A DNA stretch of 64,000 nt from Candidatus Micrarchaeota archaeon CG1_02_47_40 (GTDB lineage Archaea > Micrarchaeota > Micrarchaeia > Anstonellales > CG1-02-47-40). The DNA lies in the NCBI GenBank assembly GCA_001871475.1, contig MNVE01000009.1:149120-213119 (forward strand), given 5' to 3'. Both the position numbers and the translations under genes were made by a program. The notes under the pieces were generated by a model, which saw nothing but the letters and a program-made list of their open reading frames with translations, ran no database searches and had not been told where the DNA came from. Each line of letters starts with the position of its first letter. Positions within the stretch are counted from its first letter, which is position 1. Of this stretch, positions 1 to 7,979 are shown piece after piece.

Positions 1-319
1 AAGATGCATCCTGCCCGAACAGCCCGGGTTTTTGCGGGAGAAGAAGGGAAAGCGAAACGATTGCGTAAACGTCAGCCCCCCCTACCTGCCCCATTTTGTA
101 AGCGAAGAAGCCTGCCAGCCCGGCAATGAGTGCGACTGCAAGCGAGTATGCGATTATTTCTATGGAAAAGGAAATGACGCACAAAAGAAATGAAACCGCA
201 AGAAATGCCTGCAGCAGCCTGTCGGGCACATTCCTCCTGTTGAAAATGTCAAAGTAGGAAAGCGCCGCGCAGCCGGCAATTGCAAATGCAGCGCGCAAAA
301 GCTCAAATTCCATCCTCAT
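1..319 (-). CDS. Archaeal prepilin/preflagellin peptidase-like A24 membrane protease (partial, runs off window start)
   Basis: Manual minus-strand translation MRMEFELLRAAFAIAGCAALSYFDIFNRRNVPDRLL...GGADVYAIVSLSLLLPQKPG; YFDIxxRRxPD and GGAD motifs with hydrophobic segments; open at window edge. Confidence 0.7.
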   Translation of the reverse strand, partial: MRMEFELLRAAFAIAGCAALSYFDIFNRRNVPDRLLQAFLAVSFLLCVISFSIEIIAYSLAVALIAGLAGFFAYKMGQVGGADVYAIVSLSLLLPQKPGLFGQDAS

Positions 320-330
320 TCCCTTTGAAA

Positions 331-1515
331 TTACTTTTTACTTACTCTCCTTAAAAACTCGTCGTGTATTTTTACGACATCAAGCTTTTCAACTATCGCC
401 TTGCACCCTAAAATTCCGCTTATGCTTGGTTTTGTGCGCCCCGAATCCGAGCTGACAAGCTCTTTTATGTAAGTGCCTGCCTGCGCACGTATTCGAAGTG
501 TTAGCTTTTTCCCCTTCCCTTTTGCGCTTATAGAAATTATTTTCCTTTTCCTCTGCAAATCGGCGCGCCTGTGCAAAACCCTTGTCGGGGTTTGCTGCCA
601 TATTGTTTTTCCGGAAAGGGAAAGTATTTTTTTAAAGTCAGATTTTGCAATCTCCCTCTCAAGGGAGACTTCCGCCTCGTATTCCTTCTCAAAATGGGAG
701 CTGCACACCACTTTCACAAAATGCTGCGAAACCGTTGAAAGGGAAGGAACTCGGATGCGCACATCCCTATTTATCTCCTTTTGCAGTGCGTGCATATCTG
801 CTTTTCTTTTTCGGGGATTTTTCACCTCTATTGCGAACGGCCTGCCGCTCCCGCGCATTACCGCATCTATATCCTCCCTTCCTGAAGCGTGGAATGCGGT
901 TTCTTCCCCTTCAAACGCCCTGCGGATTGGCGCGCCTATGATTCCTTCTACTGACTCATACATTACTCCCTTTCCGTTGCATTTTTCGCATATGCAAATT
1001 TTTTCATCCCCTCTTCCGCCCAGCCTGCCGTTCCCTGCACATTTTTTGCAATGCCAGATGCTCTGCGAAATATCGCGGGCGTATTTTTTGTAATGGGAAA
1101 AAACAAATATGGGGGAGATTTGCGCGCTTACGGAGTTGCGCTCAAAATCAAGGAGAAAAAGGACATCGCTTGCGCGCGATGAATATTTTTTTGCTGTTTT
1201 TGAGAGAATGTATTCGCGCGCCGCCCCATTTATGGCGTTTTTTATGCTTCTTGAATTTTCAAGCCCGCGCTCCAGCCAAAGCGCCTCCTGTGCAACAAGA
1301 ATTTTTTTAGGAATGATACAGCCAATGGAAAAGGTGCTCCATTCATATCCCTCTGCCTTTCCTATTGCCATGCAAGAGAGAGTTTCCAGATTCCCAAAAA
1401 GCCCACTACAAAGGGAGCACTCTGCGTTGGCAGATTCGTTTTTAATTGTTTGTGCGCAAATGCTGCAAAGCCCCATCGAAGGTATATTTGAAGGGGAATG
1501 CTCAAAAGATGGCAT
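331..1515 (-). CDS. pus10: tRNA pseudouridine(54/55) synthase Pus10
   Basis: N-terminal CxxC pairs (LCSICAQ...CSLCSG, CKKC...CEKC), catalytic-type GREDIDAVMRGSGRPFAIEVKNPRKR; true start may be the internal MGLCSICAQ. Confidence 0.85.
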   Translation of the reverse strand: MPSFEHSPSNIPSMGLCSICAQTIKNESANAECSLCSGLFGNLETLSCMAIGKAEGYEWSTFSIGCIIPKKILVAQEALWLERGLENSRSIKNAINGAAREYILSKTAKKYSSRASDVLFLLDFERNSVSAQISPIFVFSHYKKYARDISQSIWHCKKCAGNGRLGGRGDEKICICEKCNGKGVMYESVEGIIGAPIRRAFEGEETAFHASGREDIDAVMRGSGRPFAIEVKNPRKRKADMHALQKEINRDVRIRVPSLSTVSQHFVKVVCSSHFEKEYEAEVSLEREIAKSDFKKILSLSGKTIWQQTPTRVLHRRADLQRKRKIISISAKGKGKKLTLRIRAQAGTYIKELVSSDSGRTKPSISGILGCKAIVEKLDVVKIHDEFLRRVSKK

Positions 1516-1670
1516 GGGAAAGGGTTAAAAAGATTATTTTAAAAAGAGTGTGGGGGTGCGGTGAATTGTTCGCAGGCGCAATGAGTTTGCGCTTTGGTAT
1601 TAAGTGGGGAAAAAAGGAAAGGTTTATAAATGTGTGTTGATATAAAAATACGTTGAAAAAAGGTGAGAAT

Positions 1671-2408
1671 ATGCCGCGTGGAAAAAGAATAATAATAGAA
1701 AAGAAGGTAAACGACTCCATACTGTACAAGGTAAAGAACATCAAAGTGCCTGAGATGGAGAACAAGAGGGAGAACGTTGAGAAGAACCTCTCAGAGAAAA
1801 TAGACAAGAGCGTCGGGGAAGCAAACCGCCTGTACAAGCAGGGTGTGCTTGACAAGGATAAGCTCCACAGCATGGGCCTTTTGAACCTTGAAGAAGCGTA
1901 TGACGAGCTGAAAAGCAAGGGAGTGAAAATCTCTTTCCGCGCGTTTGGCGGGAGGGTTGAGAGAAGGTCTGTAAAATCAGTAAAGATAGGGAAGAAGAGA
2001 CTCATACCCGCACATGTCATACATGACTGGGCGAACACCGCACAGAATTTCTATTCGGTAAAGCAAGCATTCACCGAGCTTGCAAAAAGCGAGGATGTGA
2101 ATTTCCGCGCATTCATAGGGAGGATTGAAAAGGGCTCAATTCCCTCCATAAAGATAGGCACAGCACGGTGGGTGCCAAGGGATGCTATTGAGGGGCGCAC
2201 GCACATAAACAAGAATTATTTTGAGGTAGGCGCCGCAGTGCGCGAGCTCCAGAGCAAGGGGATTGGCATAAAGAGGAACGCGTTTGAAAGAAGGCTTGAC
2301 AGGAACAGGATTCCGCACGACAAAATCGGCGGGAGGCGCGTTATCGCAAAGGAAGTGCTCTCCGAGCTTATTGAAAAGGAGCTGGCATTGAGGAGCAAGG
2401 GGCTTTAA
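1671..2408 (+). CDS. Protein with three tandem excisionase/MerR-like helix-turn-helix repeats
   Basis: Three related ~50-aa units (NLEEAYDELKSKGVKISFRAFGGRVERRSVKSVKIGKKRLIPAHVI / SVKQAFTELAKSEDVNFRAFIGRIEKGSIPSIKIGTARWVPRDAI / EVGAAVRELQSKGIGIKRNAFERRLDRNRIPHDKIGGRRVIAKEVL); GGTGAG upstream of ATG 1671. Confidence 0.6.
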   Translation: MPRGKRIIIEKKVNDSILYKVKNIKVPEMENKRENVEKNLSEKIDKSVGEANRLYKQGVLDKDKLHSMGLLNLEEAYDELKSKGVKISFRAFGGRVERRSVKSVKIGKKRLIPAHVIHDWANTAQNFYSVKQAFTELAKSEDVNFRAFIGRIEKGSIPSIKIGTARWVPRDAIEGRTHINKNYFEVGAAVRELQSKGIGIKRNAFERRLDRNRIPHDKIGGRRVIAKEVLSELIEKELALRSKGL

Positions 2409-2495
2409 AGTCCCTTTCTTTTTTTCTTATTTTTTCTTTTTTTTAGGTTTTTTCTTTTAGGTAGTTTTATAACCTGCCATAGCCAAAACTAAACT

Positions 2496-2705
2496 ATGGA
2501 AAGGAAACTAAACGGCGTTTTTGACATCGCGGTCAATGAGGAAGAAGTTAATGGGAAGAGGGTTTTCGTTTCGCACTGCCTGAATTTGGGGATTGCAAGC
2601 CAAGGATGCAGCTGTTAGGAAGCCATAGAAAACATAAAGGATGCCATTAAGTTATACCTTGAAGAATGTCCCGAAAATCATGTCAAACCGCCAGCCATAT
2701 TTTGA
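2496..2705 (+). pseudogene. HicB-like protein interrupted by an in-frame TAG at 2616-2618
   Basis: Manual translation MERKLNGVFDIAVNEEEVNGKRVFVSHCLNLGIASQGCSC*EAIENIKDAIKLYLEECPENHVKPPAIF*; matches the HicB/UPF0150 pattern except for TAG. Confidence 0.6.
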
Positions 2706-4012
2706 GGTAAGCCCCCTCCCTTTACCATCCTTTCTATTTTTCTCCTTAATCCGCGGTTTTTCTTAAAACCTGTGAATAATTTTTCAACCTGCTCAAACTG
2801 TTTTAAAAAGTCGCGCACATCAAGCTCGCTTACCCCCGCGCCCTTTGCTATCCTTGCAATCCTTCCCTTTCCCTTGTGGAATAGGGAAGCGTCCTCCCTC
2901 TCCTCCTTTGTCATTGAATTCACCATTGACTCGTATTTTTTCAGCTTCTCCTCGGACTGCTCAAGCATTTGCCTTGGCACGTCAGGCGCGCCAAGCATTG
3001 AAAAAACGTTTTGGAGCGGCCCGAGCTTTTTTGCGGCGCGCAGCTGCTCAAAAAAAGTTTTTATGGTGAATTTTTCCGTAAGTGTGTCCGGGGAGAGCTG
3101 CTCCTCCTCTGCAACCGTTTTCACTTTCTCAAGAAGGGATTCCAAATCCGCAAAGCCAAGCAGTCTTCCAACGAATTTCTTTGAATCGTAGAGCTCAAGG
3201 TCTTCTATTTTCTCCCCCATGCCGCTGAACGCCACCTTTGCGCCTGTCTGCGCTACTGCTGAAAGCGCGCCTCCCCCCTTGCCGCTCCCGTCCAGGCGGG
3301 AGATTATCACCCCGCTTAAGCCCACCGCCTCGTGAAACTGCTGTGCCTGCCTTCCTGCCAACTGCCCTATGTCTGCGGAAATCACCAGGAATTTTTCATC
3401 GGGCTGGAGAACTGCGGTTATCTGCTTGAGTTGCTCCACAAGCCCTTCATCAAAGGCGCTCCTTCCTGCCGAATCTATTATAAGCACGTCCTCTTTTGCG
3501 ATTTTGAGCGCTTCCTTCACTATTTTTGCAGGGTCGGTCTCCCCTTTTTTCCCGTAGAAGGGAACATGGGCTTTTTCTGAAAGCTGCTGCAATTGCTCGT
3601 ACGCAGCAGGGCGGTCGGTGTCAGCGCATATTAGCGCGCAGGAAAGCCCTCTTGCCTTGAAGTAGTGCGCGAGCTTTGCACAGGTAGTTGTTTTTCCACT
3701 GCCATACAATCCCAATAACATTATTTTCTGCTTTTGCAATTTCGGGGCGTAATTCTCCCCGAGTATGGAAGTCAGCTCGTCGTAAACTACCTTCACCACG
3801 TGCTCCTTGTGCGAAACCCCTTTTAGCTTTGAGGTGTCAAGCGCTGCGGCTTCTATCTTTTTTGAAAGCTCAAAAACTAGCCTGACATTCACGTCGTTGG
3901 AGATGAGAACGCGTTGGAGCTCTTTTACCATCTCCTTTACGGTCTTCTCATCCACTATTGCCGCGCCTGTTATTTTTGCAAGCGCCCTGCGCAAGCCTCT
4001 GCCTAAGTCCAT
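2678..4012 (-). CDS. srp54: Signal recognition particle 54 kDa protein
   Basis: GLYGSGKTTTCAKLA, DTDRPAAYEQL, DSAGR, SRLDGSGKGGGALS and a C-terminal M domain. Confidence 0.95.
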   Translation of the reverse strand: MDLGRGLRRALAKITGAAIVDEKTVKEMVKELQRVLISNDVNVRLVFELSKKIEAAALDTSKLKGVSHKEHVVKVVYDELTSILGENYAPKLQKQKIMLLGLYGSGKTTTCAKLAHYFKARGLSCALICADTDRPAAYEQLQQLSEKAHVPFYGKKGETDPAKIVKEALKIAKEDVLIIDSAGRSAFDEGLVEQLKQITAVLQPDEKFLVISADIGQLAGRQAQQFHEAVGLSGVIISRLDGSGKGGGALSAVAQTGAKVAFSGMGEKIEDLELYDSKKFVGRLLGFADLESLLEKVKTVAEEEQLSPDTLTEKFTIKTFFEQLRAAKKLGPLQNVFSMLGAPDVPRQMLEQSEEKLKKYESMVNSMTKEEREDASLFHKGKGRIARIAKGAGVSELDVRDFLKQFEQVEKLFTGFKKNRGLRRKIERMVKGGGLPQNMAGGLT

Positions 4013-4083
4013 AAGGGGTAGTTTGGAGATGGAAACTTTAAAATATGTTTAAATAATGTTTGAGGCTAAATTCCCATTAAGAA

Positions 4084-4227
4084 GGGCCAGTAGCTCAGCC
4101 TGGTTAGAGCGGCAGTCTTATATGACACGTTCTAGTACATTCAGAAAGTGTTTAGGCAAGCTGTAGGTCGAGAGTTCGAACCCATATAGGGACTGCACGT
4201 CCCGGGGGATATATCTCTCCTGGCCCA
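4084..4227 (+). tRNA. tRNA-Ile (anticodon UAU) with two introns: 4123-4158 (37/38) and 4180-4212 (T-loop 58/59)
   Basis: Acceptor GGGCCAG/CTGGCCC-A, D-arm GCTC/GAGC, anticodon stem GCAGT/GCTGT with loop CTTATAA after splicing, T-stem GAGAG/CTCTC with loop TTCGAAT after splicing; both introns fit bulge-helix-bulge geometry; mature tRNA 75 nt. Confidence 0.88.
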
Positions 4228-4402
4228 CTTTTTATTTTTGAGAAGAACTCTCGTTTTTCTTTTTTGGGGTAAACCCTAGCCCTTTTTTCTTTTTGCCAAA
4301 GAAAAAAGGGGTTGGGCTCTCCTGGCCCATTTCTTCTTCTCTTGTTGTTTTTCTTTTTGCGACACGTTAGGGTTTATAACCCTTCTTTTTGTAGATGGCA
4401 CT

Positions 4403-4732
4403 ATGCAAAAGCGCAGGGATTCGAAAATAACAATTGTAGTGCGCGAGAGGGTGGAAATACTCCTGTCTGAAGCGCACAAAATAGCTAAAAGCAACCTTGT
4501 CAGGGCAAAAAGATACATTAAGCTTGCAAGAAGGCTTGCCGAAAAATACCGCGTGCGCTTCACAAGGGTGCAGAAGATGCATTTTTGCAAGAAGTGCAAT
4601 ACTCCTTTCGTGCCAGGGCACAACGTGAAAATAGGGTTTGACCTAAGGGCGCACCAGATAATTTACGAGTGCAAAAACTGCCGGGCAGTAATAAAATTCC
4701 CCTATAAAAAGCGCAAGTTGCATAAACAATAG
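4403..4732 (+). CDS. rnp4: Ribonuclease P protein component 4 (Rpp21/Rpr2)
   Basis: RAKRYIKLARRLAEKYRV...CKKCNTPFVPGHN...YECKNCRAV zinc-ribbon pattern. Confidence 0.9.
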   Translation: MQKRRDSKITIVVRERVEILLSEAHKIAKSNLVRAKRYIKLARRLAEKYRVRFTRVQKMHFCKKCNTPFVPGHNVKIGFDLRAHQIIYECKNCRAVIKFPYKKRKLHKQ

Positions 4733-5400
4733 CTTTTGTCTATTGCAAGCGCGGTTAAGTCCAATTTTGCCGAGAGCTTCTCAAGAAGGGTATTTGCCAC
4801 TACATATGAAACTGCTATTCCTCCTGCAAACAGCCCCCTCTCAAATGCCACTATGGGTATGAGTGTCAGCCAAAGCGCCGGCGTTGAGGGAAGAAGGTAG
4901 AGGAATGCTACCGAACCTGCTGCGTGGGCAGAGAAGGTGGAGCCGAGGCTTCTTGCGATGAGCCTGCCAGGAAATAGAACGAGCATAAGGGCAGGAATTA
5001 GCCAATAGAGGGAGTAATACCAAACCTGCCCGCCGATTGGATGAAGAATGAAAAGCGCCATGCATAAAATCGGGATTGCTGAAAGTGCGAGCGCGCTTTT
5101 GCCTATTGCCTTGCCGCCGTTTCTTGCAAAATACGCCGCAGCTAAAATCATCGGCAAGAAGCGCAGTGCGTTGAAAAGGGAGAATTCATTTCCCGCAAGG
5201 AGAAAGCCGGCTAATTGTGCAATCAGAACTGAAGCCGCGCCTCCAGCAATTCCGAGAAAGCCGCCTGCCATTGGCCCAAAAAACTGAAAGAAGGTGAATG
5301 ACTGGTTTTGCGCCCCTAAAAGAGGGGAGAAATTAACCTGCGAGGCAATAAGCGCCGCAAGAGAAAAAACAAGTATGAAAACTGTCTCTTTCATATTCAT
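4702..5400 (-). CDS. Polytopic membrane protein, ECF/substrate-specific transporter-like
   Basis: Hydrophobic multi-TM ORF of 232 aa; 3' end overlaps rnp4. Confidence 0.55.
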   Translation of the reverse strand: MNMKETVFILVFSLAALIASQVNFSPLLGAQNQSFTFFQFFGPMAGGFLGIAGGAASVLIAQLAGFLLAGNEFSLFNALRFLPMILAAAYFARNGGKAIGKSALALSAIPILCMALFILHPIGGQVWYYSLYWLIPALMLVLFPGRLIARSLGSTFSAHAAGSVAFLYLLPSTPALWLTLIPIVAFERGLFAGGIAVSYVVANTLLEKLSAKLDLTALAIDKSYCLCNLRFL

Positions 5401-5487
5401 GGCTGCACCCCCAAGTCAAAACTGATTAAGAATTGGGTGGAAGGTGCTTTTTAACTTTTTGCAGCCAAATTGTGCCGCTGATTTTTT

Positions 5488-7833
5488 ATGGTGGGAGAAG
5501 TTTTTGCACGGCAAGGAAGCCAAAGCCAAAAGAGCATCGTTAATGGAAAAACCTCCTCATCTTCGCAAACTGCAAAAAATGGGGAGCTTGACATTCGCAT
5601 AGCTGTTGCTGAAAGAAGGATGGAGAATCTGGAAGGAAAAATGATTGAAACAAGAACTGGCAGCGTCAGCAGAGGCGACAATATAATTCAGGCTTTGCAG
5701 AAAATATTCGGCAAGGAAAACGTAATTCTTAGTAAAGCGAAAGATGGGCAGATTTGGATAGTCGGAATTATTGGAAGCGACGGTGCCTTGGTTGATGACC
5801 TGCAGATTTACGTAAATGGATGTTTTGCATGCGAAATACGGGATGGAAAAATAGAATGGAAGACCGCGGAAACGACGATACTCGGGGATTACGCAATTCT
5901 TGATGGCGGAAAACCTATTGAGATAACGATAATGAAAGAAATTCGGGAAAGTGTTCAGCATGATATTAGTATTTCGGACATTAAGATGGTTATGGGGAAA
6001 AATTCAGTTCCTATAAAACTTGAGAAAGTTGAGGTGAAAGCCACTATTGAGCCAGGAGGCATAATATCCTGCCCCTTAGAAAGATTCAAAGGGAGCAAAA
6101 TGCCAAAAGAAAACGGAATTTACCTTGCGATGCTGGATGCGCTGAAAATCAGCTATTCGGTCCCGCCGGATACGCCCTTGGCTTTTGTTCATCACGAATA
6201 CACTGCCCAGCCCATCCTTCTTGAGCGCCTTCCAATACAGGAGATAATGTTGCAACGATGGGGGGCGCAAAGGCATGACGTTTTGCACTCGCCAATGATA
6301 AGCGACGGTATAACTGAATTTGGAAAAATGAGAAGGATGAGGAGTATTTTTGGCGAAGAGGCGGATAGTGCATTTCACGCCCGCCAAAATAATGTGAAAC
6401 CTTTTTTTGATGCGATTATTGAAGAAAACACACCCCTTGCGATTTCCGAAAAGCCATTCATTATGGCTGAAAAGCCGTTTGCATATGAAGAGAAGGAAAA
6501 GGAAGGGCGGAAAGAGAAAAGAAACGAAACAATAAAAGAGATTTGCGAAACGCCCTCTGAAAAAACAAAAGGGGAGGCAAAAGAAAAAAGAGAAATAGAG
6601 GGATGGGCTAAGGAAAAGAGTGAAATCTTCATGTGGGAAAAAGCAAGGGCGCCTGAAACTGCAGAGAAGCAGGCAAAAAACCCAAGAAAAAATGAGTATG
6701 AAATAAAAACTGCTTTCTTAAGCGGAAAAAACGCCGCCTGCGCAATTGGAGAAACATTCGGTGAAAAAAAAGAAGAGAGTAGAACTTCCGGGCGCAGGAA
6801 AGGCGATGAAGTGAAAAATTATTTTGGAAAGAAAGGGGGGGAAGATGAAAAAGGCGGGAGTTCTGGCGGGAAAATGAAAGTGGATGAAAGGAAAAAAGGC
6901 AGAGATTACGGCGAGGAAAAAGATGCCGGCAAAAGGATGAAGCCGAAAAACGGGATGATAGAGAGAAACGCCGCTAAAGAAAGGAAAAAGGAAAATGAAA
7001 AGAAGGAACGCAAAGAGAATGGAAAGAAAGTGCGGAAAGATAAAGAAAATGAGGGGAAAGCCGCTAAAGAACGGCGGAAAAAAGCCGAAAAGAAAAACAG
7101 TAGGGAAAAAGAAGAAAAGAAAGACAGAAAATCCGCAAATGCAGCATCCCAAAAAAACAAATTCAAGGCGATTCTCCTCGACATGGACGGAGTGGTCGCC
7201 CTAAGCGAGAATTTTCACCGCAAAACATTCAACGACGTGCTGAAGTCGCTTGGCATATTCGTGAATAAGAAGGAGTGGATGAAAAAATACGCGGGAATCG
7301 GCTCTCCTAAAATAATGAAGCGTTTGTTCAGACAGCATGGAATAGATGAGGATGCGGCTGAATGGGTGAAGAAAAGGGCGGAGCATTTCAAGAAGGCTCT
7401 GCAAAGGGAAAAGATGCCCTCCGTACCGGGAGTGAAAAAATTCCTAAAATGGGCAAAGCAAAACAGAGTAAAGGTGATGGTAGTGAGTGGCGGGCACTCA
7501 AAAAGCGTCTCAAACATGCTAAAAAATATGGGAATTTCCGGGTTGAAAGTTGTTGGGAGGGATAATGTGAAAAAGCCAAAACCCTCCCCTGATGAATATC
7601 TTCTGGCTGCCAAAAAATTGGGAGTTTCCCCTTCTGAATGCCTTGTGTTTGAGGATTCGCCAACCGGTGTTAGGTCAGCGCGGGGAGCGGGAATGAAATG
7701 CGTCGCGCTTCTTACGACCAACAGAAAAAAAAGGCTTCAAAAGGCTGGTTTTTTCATACGCGATTTCCGTGATGGAAGGCTTGTAAAAATAATTTCACTT
7801 CTTTTTGGAAAGAATTATCAGCCGTATTCCTGA
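5488..7833 (+). CDS. Unknown N-terminal domain + K/E-rich linker + C-terminal HAD-family phosphatase
   Basis: C-terminal KAILLDMDGVVALSENFH...VMVVSGGHSKS...KKPKPSPDEYLLAAKKLG...LVFEDSPTGVRSARGAGM = HAD motifs; ~200-aa charged linker; N-terminal ~330 aa not recognised. Confidence 0.75.
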   Translation: MVGEVFARQGSQSQKSIVNGKTSSSSQTAKNGELDIRIAVAERRMENLEGKMIETRTGSVSRGDNIIQALQKIFGKENVILSKAKDGQIWIVGIIGSDGALVDDLQIYVNGCFACEIRDGKIEWKTAETTILGDYAILDGGKPIEITIMKEIRESVQHDISISDIKMVMGKNSVPIKLEKVEVKATIEPGGIISCPLERFKGSKMPKENGIYLAMLDALKISYSVPPDTPLAFVHHEYTAQPILLERLPIQEIMLQRWGAQRHDVLHSPMISDGITEFGKMRRMRSIFGEEADSAFHARQNNVKPFFDAIIEENTPLAISEKPFIMAEKPFAYEEKEKEGRKEKRNETIKEICETPSEKTKGEAKEKREIEGWAKEKSEIFMWEKARAPETAEKQAKNPRKNEYEIKTAFLSGKNAACAIGETFGEKKEESRTSGRRKGDEVKNYFGKKGGEDEKGGSSGGKMKVDERKKGRDYGEEKDAGKRMKPKNGMIERNAAKERKKENEKKERKENGKKVRKDKENEGKAAKERRKKAEKKNSREKEEKKDRKSANAASQKNKFKAILLDMDGVVALSENFHRKTFNDVLKSLGIFVNKKEWMKKYAGIGSPKIMKRLFRQHGIDEDAAEWVKKRAEHFKKALQREKMPSVPGVKKFLKWAKQNRVKVMVVSGGHSKSVSNMLKNMGISGLKVVGRDNVKKPKPSPDEYLLAAKKLGVSPSECLVFEDSPTGVRSARGAGMKCVALLTTNRKKRLQKAGFFIRDFRDGRLVKIISLLFGKNYQPYS

Positions 7834-7858
7834 AATACAAAAAAAGCAGTGCAAAACC

Positions 7859-7866
7859 TATATAAA
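7859..7866 (+). promoter_or_regulatory. Putative archaeal TATA box upstream of nrdJ
   Basis: TATATAAA in acctatataaagcc, ~115 nt before ATG 7980 and ~25 nt before the palindrome at 7892. Confidence 0.5.
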
Positions 7867-7891
7867 GCCTATTCTTGAATATACTCTGCAA

Positions 7892-7907
7892 ACACAATAT
7901 ATTGTGT
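7892..7907 (+). promoter_or_regulatory. NrdR-box-like palindrome 1
   Basis: ACACAATATATTGTGT, a perfect 16-nt palindrome matching the known NrdR consensus acaCwAtATaTwGtgt. Confidence 0.7.
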
Positions 7908-7923
7908 CTTTGAGTCCTCAAAT

Positions 7924-7939
7924 ATGCCATATATTGTGG
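7924..7939 (+). promoter_or_regulatory. NrdR-box-like site 2
   Basis: atgCCATATATTGtgg, starts 32 bp after box 1. Confidence 0.65.
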
Positions 7940-7979
7940 TTTGCACTGTCGAACGATATTCGCATTGTGGGGCGATTCT

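Noticed and set aside
6718-7184. Antisense Phe/Ser-rich ORFs over the HAD fusion linker
   Set aside because: Complement of GAA/AAA-rich coding sequence; low complexity with no recognisable domain.
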